The notes: a model not told the origin generated them from the sequence alone. A stretch of DNA of 64,000 bases from Harmonia axyridis (GCF_914767665.1 NC_059503.1:9672001-9736000), one strand, 5' to 3'; positions 1 through 12,336 are shown, numbered from the stretch's first letter. Numbers and translations: made by a program.

Positions 1-300
1 TCGCGGCGACGACAGAGAAGCGGCAGGCCCGAAACTCCGAATCATCGGATTTTCAGGGGAAAACAACGCCGCGAACGCCAAAACTGACCTCGCGCCGACG
101 ATTCGATTGCGATCCCGCCAATGGAATCGACAACGCGCGGTGTCTTCTCCGTGCGAACGAGGAGGAAAAAACGCGTGGTGAGAGGGGGTGTTCGTCCCAG
201 ACGGCATCATTGTCGATGATTATGATAATGGGGGCCGTCCTTCGGGTGAAACGGGAGACTGGGATGGAAAACATGAGATTAAGGTTGAATTAGCGAGGGT
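1..300. other. GC-rich CpG-bearing stretch at the left edge
   Basis: This stretch is clearly richer in G, C and CG dinucleotides than the AT-rich DNA that follows. A 73-codon open frame on the minus strand (53-274) has no motif I recognise. It could be the end of a promoter-proximal or untranslated exon region of a host gene lying to the left, but nothing here proves that. Confidence 0.3.
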
Positions 301-2753
301 GATATAATATAATGACGAAGATGTTGAGAGGACTGGAGTTGACTGGATGTAGGGTTTGTGTGTGAGGAGGTTGTGTTGGTGTTGATATGAAAATCATTAA
401 AATCAATCAGTAATTACTGACTACGATGTCCTCAGAACCTACCTGGATCATCAGCAAATTGGATGCTTGATGATACAGTACGTAGGTCTTGGTAGGGAAG
501 ATGAAAATATAAATACCTGTTAATATACTCCACAAAACACTATTCACCATTAGCACCTCTCCATTAATGCAACAATATAAACTCAAATTGTATCTCTCAC
601 CTCATTATGACATAGTGCCACCTGCTAGAGCAGATCAAAAAAGCTCAGCAGATTCGAATTATATTTAGATTGAGCAGTAAAAGAGAAAGATGTTCCCAAA
701 CCTCAATAATTAAAACAATGGTTAGATCAGATTAGATAAGGCTCTCCCTACCAAGGTCAGCACTTTATCGTAGTGGGAGGGTCAATAGTAACTGCCTGCT
801 GTAAAGTAAACAGTGGAACTAAAACTGACTAGAAAAAAAGGTGGTGTGACAAATCCCAGCCTGCTACATTCCTCACGCCCCAACAATCCCATGTTCCCCC
901 AAATACCACATTCCTGCCAATGCCTCACCTACTCCTAAGAATATCTTCAAACCACTACCCCTTCAAGTAACAGGTTCTAGCAGAACGAGCAACATGAGAA
1001 AAGAAGCAGAGCCAGCTAATAGATAGAGGCGCAGAGCAGATAAGACAGAGGCCATGAAGATAGGTGAAAATCATTGACAGGTCTAGCATAACGAGACACA
1101 AGAAGCCGAGAAGGAAGCAAGATGATGCCAAATTGGGCTGTGAGTACTTGGTAGAATAGGGGCTACTTATGTTTCCGCGGGCACCAGTTTAGTACCTAGA
1201 GGGTATTCTCGGTACACTATCCAAGGAGTAACTATGCCTTCAATGCCCTCAAATCTTAGGAAACGAAGATAACAAAGAAATAGATAAGCTCTCTGCTCTA
1301 CTGCTCAAGGTCAAAATCACTAATTTCCTTCAAAAAATTTCCCTCCTTTAACATCCTGGCACGAACTAAGGTTAGTCCTGTGCAGTGAGGATTTGCTCAA
1401 GTCGTGCTAGTTTCCAAAGGCCGCAAGATCCTTGGGACGAGACAAGGGACAACAGGCGTAACCTTGTTAAGTTTGAAGGGAGGAGGCTTGCCGACCTCAG
1501 GCTTCAGTTCCGTAATCAGAACTAGGGAGGGAATCACGGATTGAGGGAGCTCATTGAGGCTACATATTGAATGGCTATACCACCAGAAACGAATTGCTGC
1601 TACCCTATGCCACACTCCTTAGGGTAGGACAGCGTCACACAAAGATGGGCATTCCACCGTAGAGTATCAAACCCTTGGTGAACCAGCCGCACTGATGCTG
1701 AACTTGTAAGAGTAGCTCTGGGTCAAAGGTTCAGAAAATATGTAGTGGCACATCTTGTAGTATGTTAGTTTCAAACTCGAAGATGTCTGTCCAAACCTGG
1801 AAGATGCCATAACTTATTTATATTCGGTTCCAGAACTTATATCTTCTTAAATTATTATAGAAAGGTGAGTTATTAGACGAGACGACTTGAATGAATATTC
1901 CTTTTATAAATCCATAAATATGTTTCTGCTTATCGGAAAAATTGATCTTGATATTGAAAAAAATTAACTTTATAGGTAATCAAACAAAAATATTGAATGT
2001 AGGAATATATAGAAATATGTTCGGGTAATATTCATCAAAAAAAATAATGACCCCACATATAAAATATATTGAAGAGGTTCATCATAATGTTTGATTCTCC
2101 AACAGCAGACTGGAATGGAATGACTGACTTTAATTATGCTTCTTTACTATCACATGCACCGGAAAACTATATCAGACTTTCTCCATATTCCTCGAAGCTC
2201 AAGTTTCACGGTGAATATAACTTTATACTCTTATCGTTTATTCTCATAATTATCGGACGCACTTCGCTGTGAAGGCAGCCAAGTTGATGTGAATATAACC
2301 TCACCATTTCATTAATATTACGGAATTTCGGTAACAACTTCTAGAAGTCGAAAGTTTTCGGAATTGTAGTTGTCCTAAGACAGTTGGTGGAAATTGAGTT
2401 GGGTCCTAGCAAAATGTTACGCTGTTCTCTATTCTACTTCAATAAGTTCTCTCTCATCTATTCTCATCGCCAGGAGATACTTATTAGTAGAAATTTATAA
2501 AGGAAGAACTCTGCGAATTTTAAAGTTCGAGTAATTTTACTACACACGCGAATAGTCGAGATAGAAATTATTGAGCATTGAACATTGGGTATTAAACCTT
2601 AAACATTGAATGAACACAATGACTTTTGATTTCTTCTCGTCTTGAAAATAATTCCAAACCCATAATTGAGCATTCACAAAAAATCGAAACGCAGAATGTT
2701 ATTTTACTGTGTTAACATTTGATTATTCTTTATTCTCGGCCTCGGCAATATAA
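301..2753. other. Unassigned spacer
   Basis: I see no gene, RNA or element termini here. Open frames are short (72 codons or fewer) and show no recognised motif. Base composition falls to the AT-rich background after about 1.75 kb. The segment from about 1.35 to 1.75 kb is less AT-rich and could be a very old retroelement relic, but I found no motif to support that. Confidence 0.4.
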
Positions 2754-3702
2754 AGGGTGTTTTTTTAGAGCTATAGAACTTAAAATTGCAATAAAACAAC
2801 GATGGATTATTCGATTGACATAAATTTTAGTTATCCGCAAGAGAATTTTGTGGAATTACATTTTAAATATGATTTCTGGCATGTAACCACGGCTGGCTAT
2901 GCCACGGCTGGCACGGATGTAGTCCAATCTGGACGTCCAATTTTCGATGACTTTTTCCAACATTTGTGGCCGTATATCGGCAATAACACGGCGAATGTTG
3001 TCTTCCAAATGGTCAAGGGTTTGTGGCTTATCCGCATAGATAAATGACTTAACATAGCCCCACAGAAAGTAGTCTAGCGGTGTTAAATCACAAGATCTTG
3101 GAGGCCAATTCACAGGTCCAAAACGTGAAATTAGGCGGTCACCAAACGTGTCTTCCAATGAATGGATTGTGGCACGAGCTGTGTGACATGTTGCGCCGTC
3201 TTGTTGGAACCACAGCTCCTGGACATCATGGTTGTTCAATTCAGGAATGAAAAAGTAAGTAATCATGGCTCTATACCGATCACCATTGACTGTAACGTTC
3301 TGGCCATCATCGTTTTTGAAGAGGTACGGACCAATGATTCCACCAGCCCATAAAGCGCACCAAACAGTCAGTTTTTCTGGATGTAACGTTGTTTCGAAAT
3401 ACACTTGAGAATTAGCTTCACTCCAAATGCGGCAGTTTTGTTTGTTGACGAAGCCATTCAGCCAGAAGTGCGCTTCATCGCTAAACAAAATGAAATGGAC
3501 GTAGTGCGCGATACGTATTCCGCACAGAACCATTATTTTCGAAATGAAATAGCACTATTTGCAAGCGTTGTTCAGGCGTTAGTCCATTCATAATGAATTG
3601 CCAAACCAAACTGAGAATAAATCACCTGACAGCTATTGAATCGGTCGCCATCTTGAACAGTAATGCCAACTTAAAGTTATATACCTCGAAAAAAAACACC
3701 CT
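2754..3702 (-). mobile_element. Rosa-like (D-41-D) mariner deletion derivative, copy A
   Basis: About 0.95 kb, bounded by imperfect inverted termini: the left end reads GGGTGTTTTTTTTAGAG and the right end, reverse-complemented, GGGTGTTTTTTTTCGAG; similarity continues inward for roughly 35 bp (CTATAGAACTT against GTATATAACTT). Four more copies occur in this window. All have lost the same middle part of the transposase gene, so the copy is non-autonomous and would need transposase supplied in trans. A clean TA target duplication is not evident because the bases next to the termini vary. Confidence 0.88.
2856..3591 (-). pseudogene. Rosa-like transposase, internally deleted (copy A)
   Basis: The original start (Met-Asn-Gly-Leu-Thr-Pro) is at 3591-3589 and encodes about 34 residues of the N-terminal helix-turn-helix, ending near Arg-Ala-Leu-Arg-Pro. 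It is then joined out of frame to the catalytic domain, losing roughly 110 residues. The remaining 225-codon frame holds FSDEAHFW (first D, residue 19), FQQDGA (second D, 112) and PLDYFLWGYV (third D, 154), a spacing of 41 residues between the last two. That spacing is the hallmark of the DD41D rosa group. The C-terminus Glu-Ile-Ile-Phe-Lys-Met is present. A small duplication (Arg-Gly-Ile-Ala-Ser-Arg-Gly) lies near the end. No active protein is expected because the DNA-binding region is missing. Confidence 0.88.
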
Positions 3703-4606
3703 ATATTTAGAGCAATGAAAGTGACCAAATCGACCCATCCTATTTCATGTGACGGGATCTATTCAAAACGATTGGCAAGACATTAAATTCCCTACTGACC
3801 CTGCTTCCTAATGAATTTCTGATAGGTTACTTGGAAAACTCCTGAATACTTCTTTCAAGTGACTTTGGATATACTATCCAGTCCAGTGCTTCAGATATCA
3901 TACGAACTAATACCGTCTTGATATCCGACCTAATCGATCGGAAACGTAGAATCCTTCAAACATGTTATAACCAATGCAATAAACTTCTATGGTTTAGTGG
4001 AACTGACTTGAACTCGAGTATTTATCGGCCATCCCTAAGAAAGAGAGCTATCTGTCTCTGTCTCTACATGACAACATCGTCATTTTCTCAAGTACTTGGT
4101 CGGTTCCAGGGAAGTTTGAATGGAATCGAGCGGAAGAGGAGGCAATAAACGATACAACGGACACTATAATAGACCTCAGGAATGTCCCGGAAAACCTCAT
4201 TGTGGAGTTCCTGTTACAGTGCACGCCCTATGCTGTCGAGAATAGCGAGCGATTTAACTTCTACAATGGTGACATTACGGATAAGTTCCAACATCAACCC
4301 AGAAAGCCAGTTATTAACCCGGTTTTTCCAGATTTTGACGTTTATTGGTAGAAGGATTATCATTGATTACGGAGTGGAAAGGCTGCTTTATCGCATTCGG
4401 ATCCGATGATGGGAAAAGTGCAAAGTTTTTATGAATAATTACGGAAGTTTAGTATCGGCTTTGGTTCTGGCTTCATTGTATCGTGCTGAATGGCTGTATG
4501 ACGAGTTATCGAGATGAGTGGTGTACTTATGGCATATGAATTTTTAGCGAAACCAGACAAGAACTGTATACCTTTTAGGTAAAAATTCGAGAGGATATTG
4601 CATATA
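3703..4606. other. Unassigned spacer between two transposons
   Basis: Two plus-strand open frames of 75-76 codons (3918-4148 and 4182-4409) show no motif. The composition at 3.9-4.4 kb is a little less AT-rich than the background. No repeat boundaries were seen. Confidence 0.35.
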
Positions 4607-4631
4607 CACTGCTCAACAATTGATAGGGATC
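4607..4631 (+). repeat. Left terminal inverted repeat of the Tc1-like element
   Basis: 25 bp pairing with 6164-6188 with two mismatches (positions 6 and 17 of the repeat). This is the likely transposase-binding end. Confidence 0.92.
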
Positions 4632-4854
4632 ACTTACTTGTTCTAAATTTATTTCTGAAATATTCGCTCCAAGATTTTAAATTTAGTCAGATATCAGAGT
4701 ATTTTCAGTTGATAATATGGTTCACTTGAGAAAAAAATGAAAAAATGGAGAGTTGGAGAGAAAAAAGACTTTATTAGGAACACTCAAAATTCTGTGTTTG
4801 AATAACATAAAAATTTTATGATGAAACCACAAAAAGGCTGAAGTTTCGGTTAAG

Positions 4855-5883
4855 CTAGTAACTAGTTGGTCCCCCACGAGCTCGTCTCAAGCATTCTACC
4901 CTACGAGGCATACTCTCGATCAAACGATTTATAAAATTTTGGGGCAAATTCGTCCAAATATCCCGTAAAGCGTTAGAAAGGTCCTCCAGGTTATTGATCG
5001 GTTGTTCTAAGGTTGACAATTGTCTAGACATCTCAGACCAGACATGTTCGATGCAATTCATGTCTGGAGAGCGAGCTGGCCAGTCCATCCTATCAATAGC
5101 ATGAGTTTCTAGCGCTTCATTAACCAGACGACTACGGTGTGGACGGGCATTATCGTCAATCAAAATGAAATTCTCGCCCACGGCAGCCGCAAACGGAACA
5201 ATTATGGGTTCAATAATCATATCGTGATATCTCTGGCTGGTCATGGTGGTGTTCTGCAGAACAACCAACTCTGTGCGTTGGTTCAAACAAATGCCTCCCC
5301 ATACACATATAAAACCTCCGCCAAAAGCTGTTGTGGGTACCATAAACTGTTCTGCATACCTTCGACCTCTTTCCCTCCAAGCAAGAATACGTCCATCGGA
5401 GTTGACCAAACGAAATCTAGACTCATCCGTAAATAAACATCGGCTCCAATCTTCAAGTGTCCAATTGCGGTGCTCCTCAGCCCATTGCCGTCGATGAACC
5501 CGGTGTTCCCTATTCAAACGGGGATGTTGTACCCTCCTACGAGCTCTCAAACCACGAACATGTAGTCGTTGTCTTACAGTCTGGTTTGAAATTAGAACTC
5601 CTGTTGCAACTCTCAGTGATCTATTGAGCCGCGACGCCGGGTAAGTGGGATTTCTCTTAGCATTGAGGATCAAAAGACGATCTTGGGCAGCTGTTGTACT
5701 GCGCTGCCGACCTCCCCCATGAACATAAGCTACTGAGTAGTTTTGGATGAACCTATTCCAAGGCCGACTCACGACACTTTGCGAAACATTCAACCGCCGG
5801 GACACTTCTCGCAGGGACAAACCTTCCTGTATCCACCGTATGATTTGGTCCAGTTGCACAGGAGCCAAACGTCTTCTCGGCAT
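4855..5883 (-). CDS. Tc1-like transposase, DD34E, apparently full length
   Basis: A 342-codon frame on the minus strand that cuts the element at its termini and joins it to a TA target. Residues 1-60 hold the first helix-turn-helix (LREVSRRLNVSQSVVSR), with a basic AT-hook-like stretch near GGGRQR (56-61). Residues 62-125 form the second helix-turn-helix and a basic linker ending in the RARRRVQHPRL region. The catalytic core shows FTDESRF (D153), IDDNARPH (D244) and PDMNCIEHVW (E279), giving 34 residues between the last two acidic residues. Length is normal for Tc1-type transposases (about 340). The start Met-Pro-Arg-Arg-Arg is about 305 bp inside the right terminus, and no stop or frameshift interrupts it. 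Activity is inferred, not shown. Confidence 0.95.
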   Translation of the reverse strand: MPRRRLAPVQLDQIIRWIQEGLSLREVSRRLNVSQSVVSRPWNRFIQNYSVAYVHGGGRQRSTTAAQDRLLILNAKRNPTYPASRLNRSLRVATGVLISNQTVRQRLHVRGLRARRRVQHPRLNREHRVHRRQWAEEHRNWTLEDWSRCLFTDESRFRLVNSDGRILAWRERGRRYAEQFMVPTTAFGGGFICVWGGICLNQRTELVVLQNTTMTSQRYHDMIIEPIIVPFAAAVGENFILIDDNARPHRSRLVNEALETHAIDRMDWPARSPDMNCIEHVWSEMSRQLSTLEQPINNLEDLSNALRDIWTNLPQNFINRLIESMPRRVECLRRARGGPTSY

Positions 5884-6163
5884 GATTGATAAGCTGATAT
5901 TGTTCTCATTTCTTCGATTATTGTCACCTTATGTGTTTGAACGAGAGAAAAAAACAGATTTAATAACAAATACCACATTGCTTTTCACTCCACCTGTAAC
6001 AGCCTACAGATAATAATCGATTTTGTGAACAAGAGCCGATGAAGTGGGGAAGACTTTGATATAATCAACTCAAAACATCTTACTTTTTCCTTAGAGAACA
6101 TATAATGTACATATATTCACGAGATAACTTGAAAAAAATACAAATGAAGAGAAGTTCATAATA

Positions 6164-6188
6164 GATCCCTAGCAATTGTTGATCAGTG
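6164..6188 (-). repeat. Right terminal inverted repeat of the Tc1-like element
   Basis: Reverse complement matches 4607-4631 at 23 of 25 positions and is followed directly by the TA duplication at 6189-6190. Confidence 0.92.
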
Positions 6189-7434
6189 TAGTTTATACCA
6201 AATTATAAATTGCGCAAATCGATTTATTTTATTCCAGAGTCGAGCTAACGTAAAAAATACTTTATTGGCATTTGAATTCAGGAATTGTTCTCGTTTGTTT
6301 CGTGGTCTGTGTATCAGCAGATTCTTGTAACATAATTAACTTCTGAATTTTCCACCTGATATCGAAGTTTGTATCATTATCTGGTTTCGGTTGTAAATAG
6401 TTAAATTCTTTGACCTTAGTATCTCGGGTTCTACTGCTCCGATTCGAATGAAATTTGGTTAGGTCTCTTGACTAGGATCGCGAGAAATTTTCTGTTCGTT
6501 TGGATGCTCATTGATCTAGCACGAATGGATAGAACCATGAAATATTGTGTCACACCGATATTGTTAATGTTTTTCAGTATTCCTCTGTTATTCAAAAAAA
6601 TAAAAGAGATGAATAGATTTCTTTTGCTCCGAATTATTCGAATAGATTATTCTAATAAGGAATATTCGTTACCTAGCATCCTAACCAAATAAAGTTATAA
6701 TGAAATCAGCAGGAGTCTTGACGAACTGTGGCCCAACAATATATTTTACATTTGAAAGAAGATCTAGCCAAAACCTTCAATCGCCATTTTGCAACCTGTT
6801 TTGAGCGCTCGTCCCGAACAAATCAATACAACATTCAATCGAAATGACATTTAAATTTCTTGAATAAACTGATGAAATTATAAAATCCTTGAACTGTTCA
6901 TAAAAATAAAGAATTATTGAAGATAATAACAATATCTTCTTTGATCAGATGCAAATTCACATGTTCGAGAAAAATTGAATTATTTTCCAAATTTAAGACA
7001 TGAATCTGCATATCAGACATGAGTTTCTCCAGACGGATCTTTCCTATGCAGATAAAAATCCTCTCATAAAACCATATATTCAATAAATATAATAACTCTT
7101 CATAGGCATCGTCTAGAAAACAACCGAAAAAATGAAAAATATTGATTTTCATACGAACACTCTTAAATATTCAGGACTCAGTATTAGGTTTCAATACAGA
7201 AACGCAGTCTCAGCTGAGGAATCCCAGAATACACAAAACATAAAAAAAGCAATTTCCATTGGAATAATATCCATGATGCTCACAAAATACGTCCCAGCAT
7301 GAGCACGGCTATATTTCATGATTATCAAACTTGGAGGTTTGAATAACATGCTTGAAGGCTCATGCTATAAGAATGAATACGAATATATTGGTTATTTAGC
7401 CATAATTTCGAATGTTCTAAATATAAATATACAG
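6189..7434. other. Unassigned AT-rich spacer
   Basis: No gene recognised. Open frames of 74 codons (6468-6692, plus) and 84 codons (6898-7152, minus) are rich in Ile, Leu, Lys and Asn, as expected from AT-rich noncoding DNA. Confidence 0.4.
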
Positions 7435-7830
7435 GGAAAATAGTAAATATAAAATTCCACTCAATGAAACACATTTTTGTGTACTCCAATGCTCATTTAA
7501 TTTTTCAAAAGATTTTCTGTAAAGAGATTTATCTTTGCTTTTAAAACAAGTTTCAACCCCGAAAATCACTCCTTCATTTGAGCGCGATTCCTCAAATTCA
7601 CCATGGTTTTCATCGATTTATGACAAGGAGCATTGTCTAGATAAAGGAAAATATTTTTTTTTCTGTATTTGCACTCAATCGATTCAACAACATTAAGTTA
7701 TAATTACGGTTGATAGTTTTATCTTTGTTCAGATAGTCAATGAACAATGGTATATTTTTCCCAAATACGGATGCCATAACCTTACCAGCTGAAGTTTGAC
7801 ATTTGGTCGCATTAGAAGGCTTTCACCGAC
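7435..7830 (-). pseudogene. Mariner transposase relic (irritans/mellifera-like)
   Basis: Read on the minus strand, 7820-7690 encodes TSAGKVMASVF followed by a Phe-Ile-Asp-Tyr-Leu-Asn-Lys segment typical of the mid-catalytic region of mariner transposases. After a frameshift comes LDNAPCHKSMKTM, containing the second catalytic Asp. The text then jumps to a C-terminal part with Gly-Val-Glu-Thr-Cys-Phe-Lys-Ser-Lys-Asp and LNEHWS. The section with the third catalytic Asp is deleted. The wording differs from both the rosa-like copies and the BmMar-like relics in this window, so it represents a separate mariner lineage. Ends were not identified. Confidence 0.72.
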
Positions 7831-7960
7831 TGATTGCCATATATGGACAAAAATAATTAAATTTATTCCGCTCAAAAATCTACAAACTGTGTTCAGAATC
7901 AACGATAAGTTGTTGCAGAGGTGTGCAACTGTGACATCCAATGTAACCATACTCACATGA

Positions 7961-9291
7961 AAAAGTTGACGGAACCATTATTGTGAAAAATAAAACAAAT
8001 ATCGGAAATGAAGGTATTTTAATTTTAATCTTCCAATGAGTTTATTCGTAGAAAATTATGCCATACTGTAAAGTGTAGAGAAATAGAAATTGGTGAAAAT
8101 CTGCAAATTCTCAGAGTCCCAAAACAAAATGAGAAATCCTAACTTCCAAGTCTAAGAAGATAACAGGAATATCAGCAGACATAAAGGCCGATTAACAGGA
8201 ACCACATTTTCGCATAGAGCGCAGCGATACAATTCCAATAAATATGCAAATTGCTCCAATACGGTAATAGTTTTATTGCGGGCCCATATAAATTTCCACT
8301 AAATTCACGGTATGGGTGGAAATGCACGAAATAAATTGGCCTGGCAAAGAACCAATTTCTAAGAATTCGGTGTGTTTTATCTTTTGGAGTAGATGCGTGA
8401 ATCCCGCTAGAGCCCTGCCGTATACTTTACGTAAAAAAGCCATTCCATTTTCATATATTTGCCCTTTATTCGAAGTATTCTTACTGGTTGGGCTATTTGT
8501 CATGTGGCGATACTTTGGCACTAACCTTTTCATTGCAGTTCAACCCTCATATCTCCTCCGGGAGTTTGGATACTTTTTCATCGTAATGGCGGTCTTCCCG
8601 GACTTGTAACGCTATTTTATTCGGTTTATGAATGACTGAGTCCGCTTGTCGATCTTTCTCGAAGCGTACGGTTATAGTGACCTCTCAATTTCTTTATGCG
8701 ATCAGTCTCGTGTGATTCGATTCGAAATGCATTGGGATAAAAGTTATTACCAATCTTCCTAATCCATTTATTTTTATTGTGAATGATATGAAAAAATAAC
8801 AACCCGTTTTAATGAATGCATTATGAAATTTTGTATCTCTGACGTTTTAGAGCTATTTGAGCACTCAGTTTGATCCATTTACGTTACGTTATGAAACTCA
8901 TTACACAAATCAAAGTTCATTATGTAAAGCATTTTCAGGGATTCAGACCCTAAAAGAACTCATACTCAATCCGTACTGCTTCTTGTATATAGGATGGAAA
9001 TCTTCTTTAATTACTCATTTCAACCTTACACATCAAATACCGGCTGAAAATTTTACTTAACTAGAAACCACTTGATAAATATCAAGTGGTTGTCAATGTA
9101 ATAAAAACATATTTCGCTGATCTTAAGGCAATCAAAATATTTTCAGTAATCTTCATTTATTGATTCAGGCAGTAGTAGATTAAACGTTGGTCTATAAATA
9201 TTTCTAATAATTCATCATTCATGTACTCACATAACTTGTACTAAGCACTCATCTTGCAATGATGTCTTTATTCCACTTATACAAATGGAAC
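7961..9291. other. Unassigned spacer
   Basis: Opposing open frames at 8273-8533 (minus, 86 codons) and 8316-8609 (plus, 97 codons) overlap. The plus frame has a hydrophobic stretch (FLLVGLFVMW) that could pass for a membrane segment. Neither has a recognised family motif or splice context, so I do not call a gene. Confidence 0.3.
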
Positions 9292-9468
9292 AGGTATATG
9301 CAACAGTTATTTACTATGCAGTTAATAACTGTTGCACACTTCACTAGACAGTAAATAACAGTTGCATACAGTTATTTACTAACAGTAAATAACTGTTATT
9401 TACAATATAGTATATAACTGTTGTTTAATTGTTATTAACTATACAGTAAATAACTGTCGCATATACCT
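9292..9468. repeat. Small AT-rich foldback element
   Basis: The left end AGGTATATGCAACAGTTATT and the right end, reverse-complemented, AGGTATATGCGACAGTTATT pair over about 40 bp. The interior repeats the motif CAGTTATTTACT and its inverse several times, so the whole 177 bp can fold back on itself in more than one register. No target duplication is visible. It resembles a MITE or an inverted-repeat satellite. Confidence 0.75.
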
Positions 9469-9523
9469 TTCTAATCAATGGGAAAACTTTATAAAGTGTT
9501 GAATCTACTTTTACCTTATGCCT

Positions 9524-9715
9524 CTAGACTAGAACCTGGGTAGGGTGGAGCGAATTCTACCTATAATGTTACAGACGAGTTCAATGTATGAAAGATAGGT
9601 AGACCCAGACGACCAAGCCGCCCTAGACTAGAACCTGTGTAAGAAGAAGCGAATTCTACCTATAATGCTACAGACGAGTTTATTGGAATGTATGAAAGAT
9701 CAGCAGATCCAGGCT
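9524..9715. repeat. Tandem duplication, about 99-bp period
   Basis: Two adjacent units begin CTAGACTAGAACCTG at 9524 and 9623. Both contain GCGAATTCTACCTATAATG and ACAGACGAGTT followed by AATGTATGAAAGAT. Divergence is moderate with a few small indels. No coding potential seen. Confidence 0.85.
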
Positions 9716-12240
9716 ACAAATCGACTTGGTAGTACTTAATTCTAGCTGTACGTGGTCGAAGATGATCTTCTAAGAAAAATGGCTAATTGAGCATCTGCCT
9801 AATGAAGCAGAACTTGTAGATCCAAAATTTCACCTCGTCACCATTGCACAACGGAACTAGGACTTCAAACTGAAGTGATTACTCCATTTGGACATGCATG
9901 ATGGCTGTACAAAATTTATGAGATCCCTAATTTTCTATGCAAATACATGGGCACCCCACTGTTAGAATTATGTTATGAGGGTTGTTACTTATGGAAGCAG
10001 GTCAACTTTTTTGTTCATCAGAGGAACTAGAACCAAGTGCGTTACATCCAGGTAGTGGTGTAACCACCTACCTTATAAACTCACGTTTCCAATAGGAATT
10101 TGGAAGACCAAACAGCATACAATTGTTAAAATTTTCTTGCAATGATTGTTGTTGAAAAGTTCTGGTGAAAATGCAATAAGATTTGCATGCTTCACCGCTT
10201 TGTAGAATCACAAGGAAGTTTAAAAATCATTGAAGGTAGACTTAATATTGTTAAGACATGCATACAAAATGCCATCCCCTCAAGTCTCCAACTATTTGGA
10301 AAAAAAAATCACTTTTCTTCTATTTTTTCAAATCGTGTAACTTTTCAAGGAAAGGCCTAAAACTTTTTGTTTATATGAAAGACTCCGGTTTAATATTCGA
10401 CAAGAATCCACCCTTTAATAACTTCTAGACTTATTTGGAATTTTTTCCTTTCCGTGGATTGATTTTAATTTTAGAAGATCGAGGTGTTGAGATATTTCAC
10501 AATTCGAAGAAAAAAACGTCACCACCTGGCAATAAATCAAATACGACCTAACATAGTCCAATACCACCCCGAGAATCCATCGTATTATCCGAATTGCCTG
10601 AAAATTATATTTCCACCGTGCACCCAACATTGTCCAGACAACTTCCTCGCATCCAGATGAAATATATCTCCAATAGGAACTTCTGGATATCGTCCCAGGA
10701 CCCCCAAGATATTAGTTATAAGACTCCGATGGATCGCTCGCACCGGATGTAGATCGGAAGTGGAGGAAACTCCTGCCATAGTAAGGTTATGAAGTGCGAC
10801 TCTACCGACATCTGGCGGTGACAACGACCGTGCCTCGCGGACGGGATATTAAATATTGAAAAAATTTATAGATAGAAAAGCATTCGTGAGGGTCTGAAAA
10901 CACACACGGCGATATTTAGATTCCGCTCGCGGAGGATGAGGCAGATGCGATTTATCATATATTTATATGGAAGAAATGTTAACACCGAAATGTTAACAGG
11001 TCGTATTATCGTTTCACGCCTGCGGCACAAAGAGGGAAATAGGGGCTTGGATGGATGATATTTATGTGTTTCGTACTCCGGGATGCCTGTTCTCATTGTC
11101 TGCATGCGTTGAGGAGTTTGTTCGGGAATTGTTTGGATGTTTGGGTTCCTCGGGATCTGGGATGAAATGATGGTTGTTACTTCTAATTTGAAAAGAGGCT
11201 AATTTGGGTTATGATAGTGAGTTTTGTGAATTATCGGAAGTTTTTGTTGTTTCTGGATTATTCATGACTGGCTGAAATATGAGAGCTGATAGCGTAGAAG
11301 AGCTATTTAATACTTGTTTGTCAGAAGGTCTAGGCTGTAGGAAAATAGATAACAATCGTTTCCATACACAGTAATGCTTTCAGACTTTCGCATATTGAAA
11401 ACGTAACTATAAAACACTCCACTCAGTAAGTCGCAGCACAACCAGTAAAAACAATATTTTTTTAATTCGACTCAATTCGCCAACTGCCAACTTATTCAAC
11501 TATTCAAGAGTGATAGATGTGCTTCAACGCTCCACTAATCTCCAATACCTTTTCTGTAGAAAATTCGTCTTTTCCTCCATAATAGCCAAAATTGTAATTG
11601 TTCATGCGCCAATTACACTCTTCAACAGCACAGAAACGTATGTAGCGCAAAACAGCAGTTTTTTTTTTAATTTTTCATTTCCCACATTCCAAAACACTGA
11701 AAATTTTGAGGATGATGATTAACCAAATCTTCCATAGATTCATCTCTTACAAAACCTAGAAAGATTCCAGTTGAAATAGTTTTCAGACAATACCTGCAGT
11801 CAATCTACTTCATCAAGCTCTTTTTGGAATATGTGGATGCTGATGTATCCATTAAATTTGGTAGAACAACATTTTTATGCAAAATAGAAAACAACAGGAA
11901 AAAAAGGTTCTCTGTTTCTTTTATGAGCAACATTACCTGTTCTGTCCCGGGAAACCTATGTGCTTGTTCTATGGGACTCTGTCTGGATACATACGATGCT
12001 TCTTCCTCTAATACCCACCGGGTCAACTTTTGACAAGCAACTTTCTGATCACAAAAAAAAGAACCCATTAGTTCATGAGAATTCCCAGGCGATCATTTGC
12101 AGCAACTAAAAAATTTCCACACGTTTCATTTACCAGGCAATAGGGTCTTGGTTTACCGAGACTTGGAAGTTGCCAGTGTGCCCATTTTCACTTTTTTCTT
12201 ATGAAGGTGGTCCTATGCTGGTGACCTGAGCTTGTGATTT
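9716..12240. other. Unassigned spacer
   Basis: No gene recognised. The stretch at about 10.55-11.1 kb is less AT-rich; minus-strand open frames of 79 codons each (10585-10824 and 10866-11105) lie there but have no known motif and no convincing splice pair. Overlapping frames at 11805-12068 and 11824-12033 are likewise unassigned. Confidence 0.35.
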
Positions 12241-12336
12241 CACATCCGATGAGTTCACATGACATGTCTTGCTCAATGATGTGGTACCAGCTTGCATCGT
12301 AGCCGCTCCCTTACTATGGTCATGCAGTCTACTGCT

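Larger units (their letters stand above)
4607..6188 (-). mobile_element. Complete Tc1-like DNA transposon
   Basis: The 1582-bp element starts CACTGCTCAACAATTG and ends with the matching inverted sequence (CACTGATCAACAATTG when reverse-complemented). It is flanked on both sides by TA (4605-4606 and 6189-6190), the target duplication of the Tc1/mariner superfamily. It carries one uninterrupted transposase gene on the minus strand. Matching termini, TA on both sides and an open gene together suggest a fairly recent insertion. It is the only element in the window that looks capable of moving itself. Confidence 0.95.

Noticed and set aside
2802..3047. Plus-strand 81-codon frame, repeated at 17.88 and 47.02 kb
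   Set aside because: It is the antisense shadow of the rosa-like transposase C-terminus and recurs only because the element does.
3918..4409. Protein-like plus-strand frames between the first two transposons
   Set aside because: Composition is suggestive of old coding or retroelement sequence, but I could not find any motif or element boundary to support a call.
5137..5436. Plus-strand 99-codon frame inside the Tc1-like element
   Set aside because: Antisense shadow of the intact transposase; no motif of its own.
8316..8609. 97-codon frame with a hydrophobic segment as a small membrane protein gene
   Set aside because: A nearly equal frame lies opposite it, there is no family match I recognise, and no splice or promoter context.
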